From: Sequoia sempervirens
Taxonomy: Eukaryota > Streptophyta > Pinopsida > Cupressales > Cupressaceae
Assembly: GCA_007258455.2 (NCBI GenBank)
Contig: VDFB02275615.1
Span: 45,801 to 109,800, forward strand
Length of the DNA stretch: 64,000 nucleotides
Reading direction: 5' to 3'
Under the pieces are notes generated by a model. That model saw only the letters and a list, made by a program, of their open reading frames with translations, was not told the DNA's origin and searched no databases. The first letter of the stretch is position 1; the number at the start of each line of letters is the position of its first letter. Below, piece after piece: positions 1 to 12,100 of this stretch. A program made the translations under genes and the position numbers.

Positions 1-699
1 TGCATCGGGCAGAGGCCTACTTAGATCAATTTCAACACAAATGCGTGCAAAAGTCATTACCTTTTTACCCAAGGTTTGTGATGAGGCTCCAACTGGTTTT
101 CCAAGCAACGAAGCCAACAAGTGCAACACGTCCTCCCGACAACATTCCACCGGGAGCCGAGGTAGACGAACCCACACCGGGACACGATTTGGAAGCTCCT
201 CAGCAGGGTTAAATCCTGCATGCCATGGCTTGATAAACAACCCCACCTTATTATGAAAGTAAGGTCCCCCCTCAAAGATTCTATTACGATCAGCTATGCA
301 GTTAAAGGTAACCATGAAGTAGTTGTTCGCCAACAACATTATTTCCATTTCTCCCACCGGCTCCCAAGTTCTCCGAGCCCAAAGCTCCATAAGCTGAAGC
401 GAAACCCTCATCCCCAAAAATTTGCAATATACGGAATGATTAGAGTAATATTCAATATCTTCTGCAATCATCTCAGGCGGAACAACAAATTTCGGTCTCA
501 CCTTGCACCGCTCCAGACAACCATTAACCTTTGTGATCCGCGAGCCAGAGGATACTCCCGCACTGTCCATCCCCAAATCCGTAGCAAATAAATTGTTATT
601 AAAAGTTGACATTCCATCCTTTGGGGACATCGAGCCAATTGCTGCACGGAAACACATATCAGGGGTAACCCCAGAGGCCTCTCCCTTGGAGAAGGCCAT
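1..699 (-). CDS. LINE ORF1-like protein (DUF4283-type), partial at left edge
   Basis: An open frame of 233 codons runs from an ATG at 699-697 to the left edge without a stop; an in-frame TAG at 708-706 lies just upstream. The protein carries a DUF4283-like nucleic-acid-binding region ending in the motif WVRLPRLPVECC, followed by LLGKPVGASSQTLG, as in ORF1 of plant L1-type LINEs. The zinc knuckle that usually follows would lie beyond the edge. The usual role of such a protein is RNA binding in the retrotransposition particle. No break is visible in this part, so it is better preserved than the LINE at the right end of the window. The family is assigned from motif pattern only; a domesticated DUF4283 gene is possible but less likely. 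Confidence 0.75.
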   Translation of the reverse strand, partial: MAFSKGEASGVTPDMCFRAAIGSMSPKDGMSTFNNNLFATDLGMDSAGVSSGSRITKVNGCLERCKVRPKFVVPPEMIAEDIEYYSNHSVYCKFLGMRVSLQLMELWARRTWEPVGEMEIMLLANNYFMVTFNCIADRNRIFEGGPYFHNKVGLFIKPWHAGFNPAEELPNRVPVWVRLPRLPVECCREDVLHLLASLLGKPVGASSQTLGKKVMTFARICVEIDLSRPLPDA

Positions 700-1160
700 C
701 TTCTCCTACGCCGATGCACAAACCCTCAAAAGAGAGGTAAGGGGCCGAACCCCACACCACTTCCTCCACCCGAACACTGCCAAACCGGCCGCACCAGCCC
801 ACCCACACCCGCACCAGACAGGGGAGAGGCGCTGCAATACCCAAAGGGACCCCCAACGGCCTCCGTCCCACCTTCAAACACGAGGGAGAACGTCCCAACA
901 GCCCACAGAACCACGTGCTCGCCCGCAGCCGGCCGCCCAAACGCGTGGGAACACAGCAGAGAACGTCCCAGCAAGCACGAGATAAAGGAAAACGCACCAG
1001 ATAAATGAAATCCTGCCCCAGACACGCCAACAGAACCCTACCCAGACTGCGCAGAAGCAAAACAAACGAATACGGGCTAGGGCGCGGGTGCCCTAGCTCG
1101 GCCCTTGCAGAAACCTCCGCCAGCCATCGATCAGGACTAGAACCAAAACCTTTCAATCCA
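700..1160 (-). mobile_element. GC-rich 5' leader of the left LINE
   Basis: This stretch is clearly richer in G and C than its surroundings and lies directly upstream of the LINE ORF1 start. The composition changes abruptly near 1,160-1,180 to AT-rich DNA. I infer that this is the LINE 5' untranslated and promoter region and that the element starts near 1,160. No target-site duplication can be checked, because the 3' end lies outside the window. Confidence 0.5.
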
Positions 1161-1164
1161 TCTT

Positions 1165-1485
1165 CAAGAAGCTTCTAGAAAATAATAATATTATTTTATT
1201 TTATTTTAGTGACTTTATGATATAATATTTTATTTAAGTCACTTTATTAAATTAATTAAATATAAGGTCACTTTATAATATTTATTTAATTAATAACCTT
1301 ACAAATAATTAATTTAATTTTTATCTCCCTTCTTTCTCCAATTCAACTGAATCCAGGAAATGGAAACCACCAATTGACTAAATTTTTGCCACAAAGGACC
1401 CCCTAACCACGCACATTAGCCTACGAGAGTCAGGAATAGGCTAAATCCTCTGAATAGTTACACTCATGAAAATGGGGACATTACA
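1165..1485 (-). repeat. LTR remnant of the TGTAATGTCCCC family
   Basis: The segment ends in GGGGACATTACA at 1,474-1,485. It contains the AT-rich block and the 'tagcctacgag...ataggctaa' stretch seen just inside the ends of the complete Gypsy LTRs and the solo LTRs in this window. Read on the minus strand it is the first roughly 320 bases of an LTR. The rest was apparently lost, or displaced, where the LINE begins near 1,160. Confidence 0.55.
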
Positions 1486-1984
1486 GAGTCTCATTGTCAG
1501 TTTTCTATACAAATAAAAAGAATAGTATATCGGCTTATTCTATACAGTTCTAAAAATTATGAATTTAGGAAATGCAAACCCCATTTCATTCCATTTTTCG
1601 AGCTAGAATGACAAATTTCAGCAATCTTCATGATTTTTGGTTTGTTTCTATCTTCCAACGTGTTATAATGATTACCAAGGACCTCGATAGACTCATGAGG
1701 TCAGATCTGAGTCAGGGTTTCAAGGTTGTGGCCTCAACTTGTATAATCACTAGAGTCTAGGGTTGGGATGCACAATTATGTGCCAACTCATGACTCTAAC
1801 AAAATTGTGTGTCACAACGCTAGACTTGGCGATTCTGCCTATCTTTTTGAGGAAAAAAGGAAATGTATATTAAAAAAACTCAAAACAAAAGAAAAAGACA
1901 AAAACCTAAACAAAAGGTCATTAAGACAAGAAAAAAAAATCATTAAGATTTCAATCCTTTTTTGATCAAACACTCTGAAAAAAG

Positions 1985-2580
1985 TAGAAGAGTGTTTGAT
2001 CATAGTGGAACAATCACCCTTTCTAATGTTGCAAGCAGTCTTAATTCGTATAGTGACTTCCTTAAGTGGTTGAAACACACAGATAATGAGCTAAGACTTA
2101 TGGTTACTTCATGTTTGAGCAAAATCATGAGAATTTCAGCACCTAAAGCTACTTACGATGGTAACACATTGAAAGAGATAATTCAGCTGTTGGTGGATAG
2201 TTTCCAAGATATTGATAATATCACATGTGCTCATTTTTCTAGAAGGGTTGCCATACATGAAACATTTGTGAAACTCATATTGTATAACATTATGTTGGAT
2301 TTGGGATTGGATGATTTTATTCACAAAATGTTTCACCATTTCTTTGCTACAGTCAGAAAAGATCACTAATAATGTTATCGCAGCCATGCAAACCATTATG
2401 GTTTTGGTTATTAATGAAAATGGTGTTGTGCCACCATCACTTTTTTCTATCCTATAGGCTAATAGGAAGAAGGGTGATTATGGAGTCCTATCAGTTGAAC
2501 AAGACTTAGCTGAAAAGGTGATTGTTCAGTGTGAGAAGAGGCCGAAACCTTTCTTGGTTAATGAGGAGTAGGTGGATGAA
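1985..2580 (+). pseudogene. PDS5-like sister-chromatid cohesion gene, pseudogene fragment
   Basis: The frame from about 1,985 to 2,369 encodes a stretch resembling plant PDS5 cohesin-associated proteins, with the anchors DNELRLMVTSCLSKIMRI, IIQLLVDSFQ, LDLGLDDFIHKMFHHFFAT. After a stop at 2,367-2,369 and a frame change, similarity continues (AAMQTIM, then a region near SVEQDLAEKV) to a stop around 2,570. PDS5 normally works on chromosomes, regulating cohesin. No intron is evident over roughly 200 codons, so a processed retrocopy is likely. No poly-A tail or target duplication was found, and similarity fades after about 2,580. Confidence 0.7.
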
Positions 2581-3350
2581 GGGGAATTCATATGAATCAT
2601 TGGAAGGAAAAGGTACCTTGAGACATGAGGAATGTGTGACAAAGCCTTAGGATGACCTCTTAGGCAAGCATATAACTATTATTGATGAGATCGTGCATGA
2701 GGAACAATACAAAACAGTAGCCTTGAGTACAAGTTCCGATTTATCCAGTGATGTTTTTGAGATGACCGAGTTCTGAGATTATCGAGTTCCTTGATGATTC
2801 TAGTGGAGTAGATGTAAATGATGGCATTAATGAGTTCATAAGGCATTTTTTGTGGGATTAAACTTGGTTCATCTCAGCCTTTTTGAGGACGAAAACCCTT
2901 TTGGAGAAGATTAGCCATGGTGGTGAAAGATCTTCCCTGGTTGATTGCTAATAGATTCATCCTGGATCTATGCTAATGCTTCATTGTTGTGATTTACGGA
3001 AAGGAATTTTAGGTACGATTAAAGATCAAATTGTAAAGTCTTGCAGGCAAGACAAATTATTGAAGATATTTGCAAGCAAGAAGGGGATACCAATATTGAG
3101 AAGTCTGTGGAGTATATTCATCATATTTGATGCTAGGCATGGGAATATCATTGGGTTTACCATTGAGTTTAGGAAGCTTGCTGTTGCAATAAGTTAGATT
3201 TTCTTCATAATGTTGGACGCCACTTTGGGAGGAGTTTGGGGCTGCGAACTGTATAAGTTATTTGCTGCTGTCAAAGACATTCTACAACCATCAAAACTTT
3301 GTGCATCAGCCCTTCAATGTTTGCTTAATCTCTACTCAGGTGTGGGTCAC

Positions 3351-3381
<31 letters not shown>

Positions 3382-3823
3382 TTCATTGATAAGGGAAATC
3401 AGCCAACTATTTGTTTTAATGACTATCAATTTCATGAGAATTTGGGTATCAAAAATGAATGCTTGGTAATTTGGTCATCAAAACAATTCATCCACATTAC
3501 AAACAACTCAAAAACTATCACAAAGAGTGTGCATTCCAAGTGTTTGACAAAATGTCTACACCCGCAAATCAAAAAAATTAAGTGCAAAATTAGGGTAGGG
3601 TTCTTACAACGGTATTAGAGCATGCATGGTTGTTTATGACATTTGGAAAAAAATAGAAATACTCCAATACAAGTTATTGCAGTGTTGGCCAACTTTTGGG
3701 GTTTTCCGAAGGTCTCTAAGTGAGCTAGGAGAGTTCCAATGTACTTGGAGAGCTCAATTTAGGGTTTTCATAGCATTTGATGGTGGTTTGCAGTTGTGTT
3801 GGCTTTTAGCTAAGTTACTGAAT
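2581..3823. other. Intergenic or intronic stretch, no gene recognised
   Basis: The short frame at 2,970-3,197 shows no recognisable motif. Some of this could be decayed retrocopy 3' sequence, but that is not demonstrable. A TA microsatellite occurs inside at 3,354-3,381. Confidence 0.4.
3354..3381. repeat. (TA)n microsatellite
   Basis: Uninterrupted alternating T and A over about 27 bases. Confidence 0.9.
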
Positions 3824-4860
3824 TGGAATCGGAATCGGAATCGGGTACGTCGGTATGGCAAAAAAAATTAATGGCTTGGGTACGATTTGGGTACATCCGT
3901 ACAAAAAACATATAAAAATCATAAATATATTAATTGTAAATATAAATATAAATATATATATATATTAAAAATTAAATATATTAATTATATGAATATCATA
4001 ATATTTATTCAAAATTAAAAATTAAAATATATATATATATACATTAAAAATTAAAAATAAATAAATTTATATTTAATAATGCAGAATAAATATATAAGTT
4101 TAATTTATAACTTTTCAATTTTAAATTATTTTTAATTTACACTTTTATTACATAATATATAAGTTTAATTTATAACTTTTAAATTTTAAATTATTTTTAA
4201 TTTACACTTTTATTACATATTATTAATATATAATTTTTAATATATATATTATGATTTTTATATAATCAATATGTTTAGTTTTTAATATATATATATTTTT
4301 AATTTTAGAAGACACTATACAAAATCAAATGCCTCCTAAGGTTGTTTGCCCGATATTTTTTCAAGAATAGTTCTGGAAGCAATAGGGTAAGAACCACACT
4401 TACCTTGTTTTGCATATTATATTTTTTTCTCGAAACAACAAAAAAACATTTAATCATTCTTCTTTGAGCGTTGTTTATTTTTGTCCAAACAGGGGCCGTC
4501 GAGTTAAAATATTCAAAATGGTGTTGTTGATTCCCATCCAAATTAGATTGGCTGTTCTCTGCTATTCACAAAATACCATGCAAGTTAAAATATTATTTTT
4601 CGAGTTTGTAGTTTTCAACTGAAACAAAACGAGATCCGTATTATAATGCACACTTAGGTTACATTTTGGGTTTCCAATTTCCAAGAGTAAATTTTAGGGA
4701 TTTCAAAAGATCAGAAACTCAAAAAAAGTTAGGGACGAAATTTCCGAACCCTGACAAATTCCACGACGATTCCATTTCAATTCCTATTCAAATACGTATC
4801 ATACCTAGTATTGGCCTAGTTTTCCAACGATTCGGTAACATAGGCTTTTAGGTTAGCAGT
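3824..4860. mobile_element. Possible non-autonomous DNA element, AT-rich core
   Basis: The left end has short repeated 'ggaatc' and 'gggtac' words (3,828-3,900) followed by 'ataaaaatcata'. This closely resembles the left end of the hAT-type pseudogene at 21,010-21,120. The right part (4,690-4,855) has comparable words such as 'tacgtatcatacc' and 'ccaacgattcggtaacat', but no clean terminal inverted repeat or target duplication could be paired. The core at 3,900-4,300 is almost pure A and T. The class is inference. Confidence 0.3.
4091..4220. repeat. Two-copy 65-bp tandem repeat
   Basis: Unit 4,091-4,155 is repeated at 4,156-4,220 with only isolated differences. It begins 'tatataagtttaatttata'. 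No coding content. Confidence 0.85.
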
Positions 4861-5685
4861 TACACTCTTTGTAGTGGTTTGGATCTTCTCAGTTGTTCTC
4901 CATAGTTCTTGGAGAACACTACTATTTTTAGTAAGTGCCTGTTTTGGTACCCAACATCATTCTTCAACGTCAATTCCATCATGGTGTGCTCAATTTCAAT
5001 TTTTGATGCCTTGGCAATGCTTTCTGTGAAGTGGTTTGGATTATTTTAATATTTGCACTAAAGTTATAAATTAATATTTTAATATTCACTTTAATGTTAA
5101 ATATTATAAAGTGTTATTATCTTTCCCCAAGTTGGATGCCTAGGGAAAGGTGTATGGGGACTTAAGTTGTTTTAAAATTATCAAAGGGGCCTTTTCAAGG
5201 GAAAACAAAATATTTGAATTTTTAAAAGGGGATTTTTCCCTCCAACTCTATAAAAAGTGATTTTCACTCTCATTTCATTCATTCGAAGTTGAACACGTAA
5301 CAGGATGCTATCAGAATCAACATTGAGTTCTTCTAGGAACTAATTGACAACGAAAACCCTCGTCAATCTTCATTAGTTTTGATGGTGCAAAACCCATCCT
5401 AGCTGGTTTGGTGTTTTCACTCAGGGAACACATCGTTTTTTCATGAACTTTGCTTGTTCTAGGGTTTCTAAAAAAAAATTTATTTGAAGCTTTTTGAAGT
5501 GATCATTATTCAGTTCTAATTATTTTGGTGCATTTAAAAAATGATTTACAAATGCTATTTTGTTCCTAGTCGTACCATGCATGAACAAGTCGTACTTCTC
5601 TAATTTACTTGCCCTGCTTGAAGGATGCAATTTCCAATTATGCATGTTTGATCATTTGATTTCTCATGATATGGTACCCTTATTA
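4861..5685. other. Non-coding, possibly old LTR sequence
   Basis: A TATA-like 'ctctataaaaagtg' near 5,245 precedes CA- and CT-rich sequence, an arrangement reminiscent of a plant LTR U3/R junction. No boundaries or coding frame could be found. Confidence 0.3.
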
Positions 5686-7658
5686 TGAAATGACCCCCTT
5701 ATATTTTTTCAATTCTTAACACAACAATCTTCACCCGTTAGCATTAGCATAATAACATCAACTACTGAAAGTAACCCTACGCCAAGAATATTCACTCAAG
5801 ACCCAAGATGGGTGAGGTGATATCATATGGCATTGGGGATCATTAGTGACAAACTGAATGAAAGTACAATGCTAGGAATGTAGATTATGCAACTCAGCCG
5901 CATATTTCAGCGAGAGAGAATTGACGGCTTAGCCAATCAGCAAATGAGATATGTAGTACAGGAAGTAAAGACGGCGAGGCATGTCTCTTCCACCAAATAG
6001 TGGGAATGGAAAATGCTTATGCAAGAAAAGTAAATAGAGCGGCAAGGCCTGCTCTCTTCCACTAAAAGTGGGAATACAATAAAGATTTTGCAGAAGTATT
6101 AAAGAGTTGATCAGTACTACTAAATCAGCATTACAATGTGAAGGAGAACCCTACAAGAGCCAAGTATTATAGATGTCCAAAGTGCTGCAAATGATATTGA
6201 ATGTTTCTCCAACTCCAAAAGACTCCCAAACATGAAAATCAAGCCCAAAAACTCCAACTACTACAATCTGATATAACAAACTAGCAAACTGAAAATGCAA
6301 ACCAGCAACTATACTCCTAAATGCTCCTAACTCAAAACCCCACCAACTAACATGAGATGAAATGCAAAGGACTCTAGGAGAGATGGCGACCAAGCTATGA
6401 CTCTAAAACTGCTGCAAACATGAACCATTTTTTTAGCACGCTTCCCAAGACTGTTCTCAAGCAAAAGTACGACCTCCCAGGAGGGGCAACCAGCATTCGA
6501 AAATCCCAGACTTCATCAAAAAATTCCAAACTTTGCTCAAAGGGACGCCTACGGCCTAGGAAGAGAGAGCCAATACTTAGAAGCAAACAAAAATACCTCT
6601 TATACTTATGAATGAAAATCACTTTCAGCACAACCAAACCAGCAACCTACAAAACTGAAAATAAACATCTAAACTCTATCTGTGAAGCTCTATCTACACT
6701 CCCTGGATGAGAAGCAATCTCTAGAACTCAGCTAGGTGTTATCTGATAAGTAGGAAGTGTTATCTTTCAAGCACGAAACCAAGAGAAGCTAGGAGTAATG
6801 CATTTCTCGAAGTAGTCAGTCACCATTTCGGCAACACTTCGTTATAGTTTGTTCATGGATGAAAAACAAAGAGCCAAGCACTCTTATTTATAGCCTTTCC
6901 TCCTCAATTTCAATTTCATTTCCCTCTCATTTGGGCGCCCAAAATTGCATTTGCATTTCATTTTAATTTCATTAGCCTCCTTGTCTTTGGCGTCCACACA
7001 TGAAGGAGAGTTACTTAATCAAAAATGCAAATAAAACATTAGCTTTGGCATCCCACTTCATCAAGTGCCAAAAATACATTATAAAATATTGTTATCTCCT
7101 CTAGGCTAGGCGCCCAAATGAAATATATTAAAATATGACTTTATTTCTCCTTCAAATAAATCGTCCTCCGAGCCTTAGCCAAAATTCACCAAAATATTAA
7201 AATATTTTACATCAACAAATGAAGCGCCCATCTCAAGCTCCAAACTGCCAAAAATAGCTCAAAAGTGTTGAAGACCAAAACTACTCAAACTAACTTGCCT
7301 AAATTAGCCTCTAAACTGGCCTGCTGAAAACCTACTAAAAATAACACTCACTAAAAATAGTAAGTGTGTCCAAATGCATTTGAACCATATTTTGAGCAGC
7401 CATCGCAACTTACTAAAAATAGTAAGTCCGGAAAAGTCCTCTAATTGAGTTGCATGTCACACCATCGTGAAGCTCTCTGAAAACCCAGAAGGAACCCTGA
7501 ATCAGAACTGTAAAACTCCAACATGGAAGCCTCCAAAACTGCCAAAACATCCTCCTAGAAAATAGGAAATCCTAATTTCTGCTTCCGACTAGCCTACGGG
7601 TCTCCGGGATAGGCTAACGGCCAACTGCAATGATCACTGCTGAGAAGGGGACATTACA
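5686..7658 (-). mobile_element. Solo LTR, TGTAATGTCCCC family
   Basis: In plus-strand coordinates it starts TGAAATGACC and ends GGGGACATTACA. It is flanked by the 5-bp duplication TATTA (5,681-5,685 and 7,659-7,663). The 1,973-bp body carries the family hallmarks: the 'tagcctacggg...ataggctaac' block near the end and palindromic 'acttactaaaaatagtaagt' words at 7,340-7,433. No internal domain, PBS or second LTR accompanies it, so it is a solo LTR left by LTR-LTR recombination. Its minus orientation matches the full-length Gypsy. Confidence 0.85.
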
Positions 7659-9059
7659 TATTATCAACGTTTTGAATGGGTTTAATGGTTGTTCTGATTT
7701 TTCCAACCAAAAAATGCCTGGTGGCAGGCCATTCAGGTGATAGACTCCTTTAGTATCTTCAAGTGCTAAGTTTGGTGGTTATTTTTAAGTGAAATCTCTT
7801 TGGCAGCAGCGCCTAGGCCTATTAGACACTCAACAACAGTCTGCCTTCACTTTGGAGGCCAAGGAAAATTTATATGATTTTTAAAAGGCAAATCGCCCCT
7901 GTCAAGGCTAGTGACAGTTTTGGTGTGACTGAAGTTTTTAGTGCAGGTCTGAAACCTGTGGTATTCACATTTCTGGAGGTTAAAGAGGTATGTTGGAGAG
8001 TTAAGGAGTAAGTTTGTTCCTTGGAGGTGTTGCTTGTTTGGATGGAGAGACTCCTAGTGTAGTTTGCTGCTGTTGGTGTTGTGAAAATGTCTCACTGTTG
8101 ACCTGATATTGCACTCAGACTTTACTGGCAGTCATGAAATAACAGTCCCCTGGGTTTCTACCTTAAGTTGGATTATCAAGAATGTGTTTCATGCTTTGCT
8201 ACAGCTAGGAGATGACTTCAGCGTTCAGTTCCAAAGTAGTTTTGGTTATTTGGAGGCAATAATGACCTGTGACAAGCTCCAGCAAGCTTGCTAATTCCCT
8301 GTCATTGGTAGTGAGGTCTGCTAATGTGGAGTTTCCTGGTGTTTGGGAAGCTGTAGGGGGTTCTTTAAAGGCTTAAGAGAATAGTTTTTAATTGATATGA
8401 GAATATCTTGACCTTTGGGAGGTCAGATCAGTGGTGTTTGTTGATTTATAACTGGCTGTCATAACTTACAGCTATAGGAGTGTTACACAACTGCAACTTA
8501 CAGACCTCATCGGCGATGTTCTGAGCCTTTCCTTCTGAGCTGGGTGATAATATACCCCTCTTACAATGTGCCATGGATGCAAAGAAGTCACCACATGTTA
8601 TGTTTGTTGAAGTTGGTGGTGCTGAAGTCAACTATGCACTGTAATCAGCTTCAGCCAGTCTGCAACCTTCTGTTAATTCTGTTTTGAAGTATTTATCCTC
8701 CATGATTCATGCTTTGTCAATTATGTAAGGATGTTTGAATGATGAGTGAGAATCACCCAATGTATTATGAACAATTTCATGCTAATTCACATGCCAATAC
8801 ATCAAATGTTATATCAGCATGTTATTTGTTCTTGAGCATATAGTCTTTGGTGTTTCCTTGTTGGAGATTATTGTGAAACTGATTTGGACAACAAATCTTT
8901 TCAAAAAAAAAAGTGGGGGGCTGTCTTTACAAACATAAAAATTTTGGGAAAAACTTTCCTTACAACATTTTAGAAGTTGAAATATAGCTTCTTGGAATTT
9001 TGGATTATATTAACTATAAATGAAATGATCTTGAGATGGCAATTGGGTTAATAATGTAC
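7659..9059. other. Photolyase intron or flank, nothing recognised
   Basis: Several short frames (for example 8,109-8,294 plus and 8,446-8,631 minus) lack recognisable motifs. The next photolyase exon expected downstream of 9,060 was looked for here by motif (the conserved WAINNGNW region) and was not found. It lies further left, probably outside the window. Confidence 0.4.
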
Positions 9060-9131
9060 CAAATCACCACGAGTTAAAAAGCATGCAACTGCATGACGAG
9101 CAAGATGATGCATCCATCCCCATTTCCGAAG
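9060..9131 (-). CDS. UVR3: Photolyase exon: [12 protein letters not shown]/active-site segment
   Basis: 24 codons, acceptor 'ttttacag' at its 5' border and donor 'gtacat' after GGTGATTTG. It encodes [18 protein letters not shown] and then LTRGDL, part of the FAD-binding and active-site wall. It is the last exon visible in the 3' direction; the following exon (conserved HWE...GRDVFE region) is not in the remaining 9 kb. Confidence 0.9.
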
Positions 9132-12100
9132 CTGTAAAACATAAAAGTGCATCTCTTAATTCATGAACTAAGGATAATAGATAGCACGAAGAACTAAACT
9201 TGTAATAAAAAAATTCTTTAGTGCCAATTCATTATTATTTATATGTTTGCTTCTCCATACAATTAGTAGTAACAAGAACAGCATGGATTCAACTTAATAC
9301 ATAGTAGAAATCCCGGCTTGGTTTACCTGGACCATGACTGCATCAATCCAAGGATAACCAGTTTGAGCATCCCTCCAAGTAGCAAGAAGATGATCATCAT
9401 CATTCCAGGGAATCTAGCCAAATCATTGTGATTATACAGCTGTTTCTTATTGCTATAAGGATGTGAAACAAACATCTATGAAGAATGCCAAGAAGCATCA
9501 GTAATGTTACCTGTTTGCAAATTGGATTCCCTTTCATACGATCAAAGTTGGGTGTACCATATGCCACTGTGTAGAAGAACTCTCTCCATAGCAACTACAA
9601 GACTAGTTCTTTTTTATGCATAGATGAATCAGAATTCGTATTTGAAGAATGTACTTAAGGGAAAAAGACTGACCTGTCCTTCCAGGGAAACTGGAGGCCT
9701 TGTATGGTTCTTCACTTTTCCATACACTTCTTGTAGGCGTTGATAAAATAGCCTTGAAGATAGACAACCAAACTGCAAAATATTCAATTTGTTGTACTAA
9801 TTAAAAACATCCTCTAGTATATGCATACAGCAATCCAATACCAAATACTGATGACTCCACAGTACTAGCACCGACCATGTATCTTCTTGTTATCAAGTCA
9901 AAATTTCAAAGAACTTTAAATTAAAACAAAATATTCAGTCTAGTGAATTTGAAAAGAAATATATTTGTAGAAAGTTAGAAACTTGTAACTGGAACTCACT
10001 TTCAAGTATGGTGACACAAAATTTCAAAGGGCTTCAAATTAAAATAAAATATTCAACTATTTCTAGTTAATTTGAAAAGAAATATATTTGTAGAAACTTG
10101 TAACTGGAACTCACTTTCAAGTATGGTGACAAAACAGTCGTTGCTGGCTTCAAGAAGGCAGTTGGATCTCCTTTAGGCTTTTCAAACTCTGCTACCCATT
10201 TCTTCACAATATAGGAAAAGATAAAACATGAGATATATATTTCACTCACAATCTACCATACAAGGATACCTAAAAATAGGGCTTTAATTTTTAATATATT
10301 TTCATTCTAGGAAAATACAATATAAATGTCTTCCACTTTATAACAGAGAAATTTTGGATATAATTTCATTTGCTAGAAACAAAAAATGAAAGAACATAAT
10401 AGTTTATCGTAATGGCTGATGGGCTAGGGAGGCTTCCATGATGATGTATTATTTGGATAAACTTTTTATTTTGTAGGAATTTTCACTATGTTGGAGTATT
10501 GATTGGACAAACACCTTAAAAATCTGCTTTATATAAGTGTTAGCATTTTAATTTGTTTGTTGCCAAACAACACAAAATAGAACAGCACATACAATGGTAG
10601 AACTGTTCTTCAAATTATAAGGGGAACCTACCTAAGCTCTAGCCAAACCTAAAGCTAACAAAATTTATAAGTATGCTAACACCTTAAAAAACTGCTTTAT
10701 ATAAGTGTTAGCATTTTAATTTGTCTGTTGCCAAACAACACAAAATAGAAAAGCACATACAATGGTAGAACTATTCTTCAAATTATAAGGTAAACCTACC
10801 TAAGCTCTAGCCAAACCTAAAGCTAACAAAATTTACAAGTACGCACACTATAGAAAATTTTATGGGAGATTTTGCATAAATGTAAATATCTAATTGACTA
10901 TGTTTTTGCCCCAGGTGCAAGTGCCAATCTTTGCAATAAGATTCTCAGATTTAAAGGAAGGTAAACTATCAAGCACAACCAATAAAAATCAACTTCCTAT
11001 TGGCTAAAACACAAACAAATATTCAGTTGTAAACAAAGGTTTGAAGGAAAAATGTAGATGAATGTTAATTACTAGCTAAATCAAAGACCAACAAATCTAC
11101 ATCAACAGTCAATGGATGAGCATCACAAGATTCCAAAAAATAATTGCTAAGTGATACACAAAGTGATTAGTTTGATGAATAATCAGCATCAATCCAAAGT
11201 TTGACAAAGTTACTCATTTCAATTTACAATATGAGATCACAAAATATGGGGAAACCATAACTTCAACAAGAACTTCTACAATATAGGCTTAACATCAACT
11301 CACATTCATTCACTACACAAAAACACAAGAACTTGACTTTGAAGTTTGAATCTCATTACAAATTACTCAAAGCACTTATTTACAAGCTCTTAGGAGGTAC
11401 AGCTTTTAGGGATAAAATAATAAAACATTCCCAAAAAGCAACACTTTAAAACAATCTTATCCCTATCTGCAAAAAAAGGGGAAATAAAACTACCTTAAAG
11501 CAAACTAATTCTAAAATAATTAATAGAATAGAGGCCTAATAAGAGGCTTGTATCAATCATTTAAGTTACTTAAGTTACTCCCACTTTCTGATCATGGGCA
11601 AAACTGTAACTCTTTTTACCTTTATTTCCCAAGTGTTTGGCACACTTTTATGAGCCAACTGCCACATTTTTTGGTTAGGCATGCTCTCATAAGGCATCCA
11701 CCACCCTTTCTAACTTAGGTTGAACTTTTCACTATCTCTACCACTACAAAAAGGCACCTCATTTTGTTCTTTTTTGACCTTTCTTCTTAGGTTCCTTTTT
11801 GGAAAGATTTCGCCACTTGATTTGCCTTGTGCAACTACTATGCATCACTTGCATTGTTCAGAATTTATTCAATTAAGAAATTCCTCAAACCAATGGAAAC
11901 TAGATATGTTAGCTATTTTATTTTGCTAGAGATGATGTTGGAGGTGCAAGAAGCTATACAACTAATGGTGGTTTGTGCTGAGTGAAAAAGGTGGACTAAA
12001 TCCAGGTCAAAAGAAAAGAAAAAGGTGAGACAAAAGGTCATTGATGGTGCTTGTTGGTCCACCATGAAAAGAAAAATTAAGAATGTTCGTAATTTTTTCC

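Noticed and set aside
41..1156. Several overlapping plus- and minus-strand frames of 60-165 codons
   Set aside because: They are composition-driven frames in the GC-rich LINE leader or antisense to the LINE ORF1, with no recognisable motif.
2600..3200. Continuation of the PDS5 fragment
   Set aside because: After about 2,580 no further match to PDS5 could be followed in any frame.
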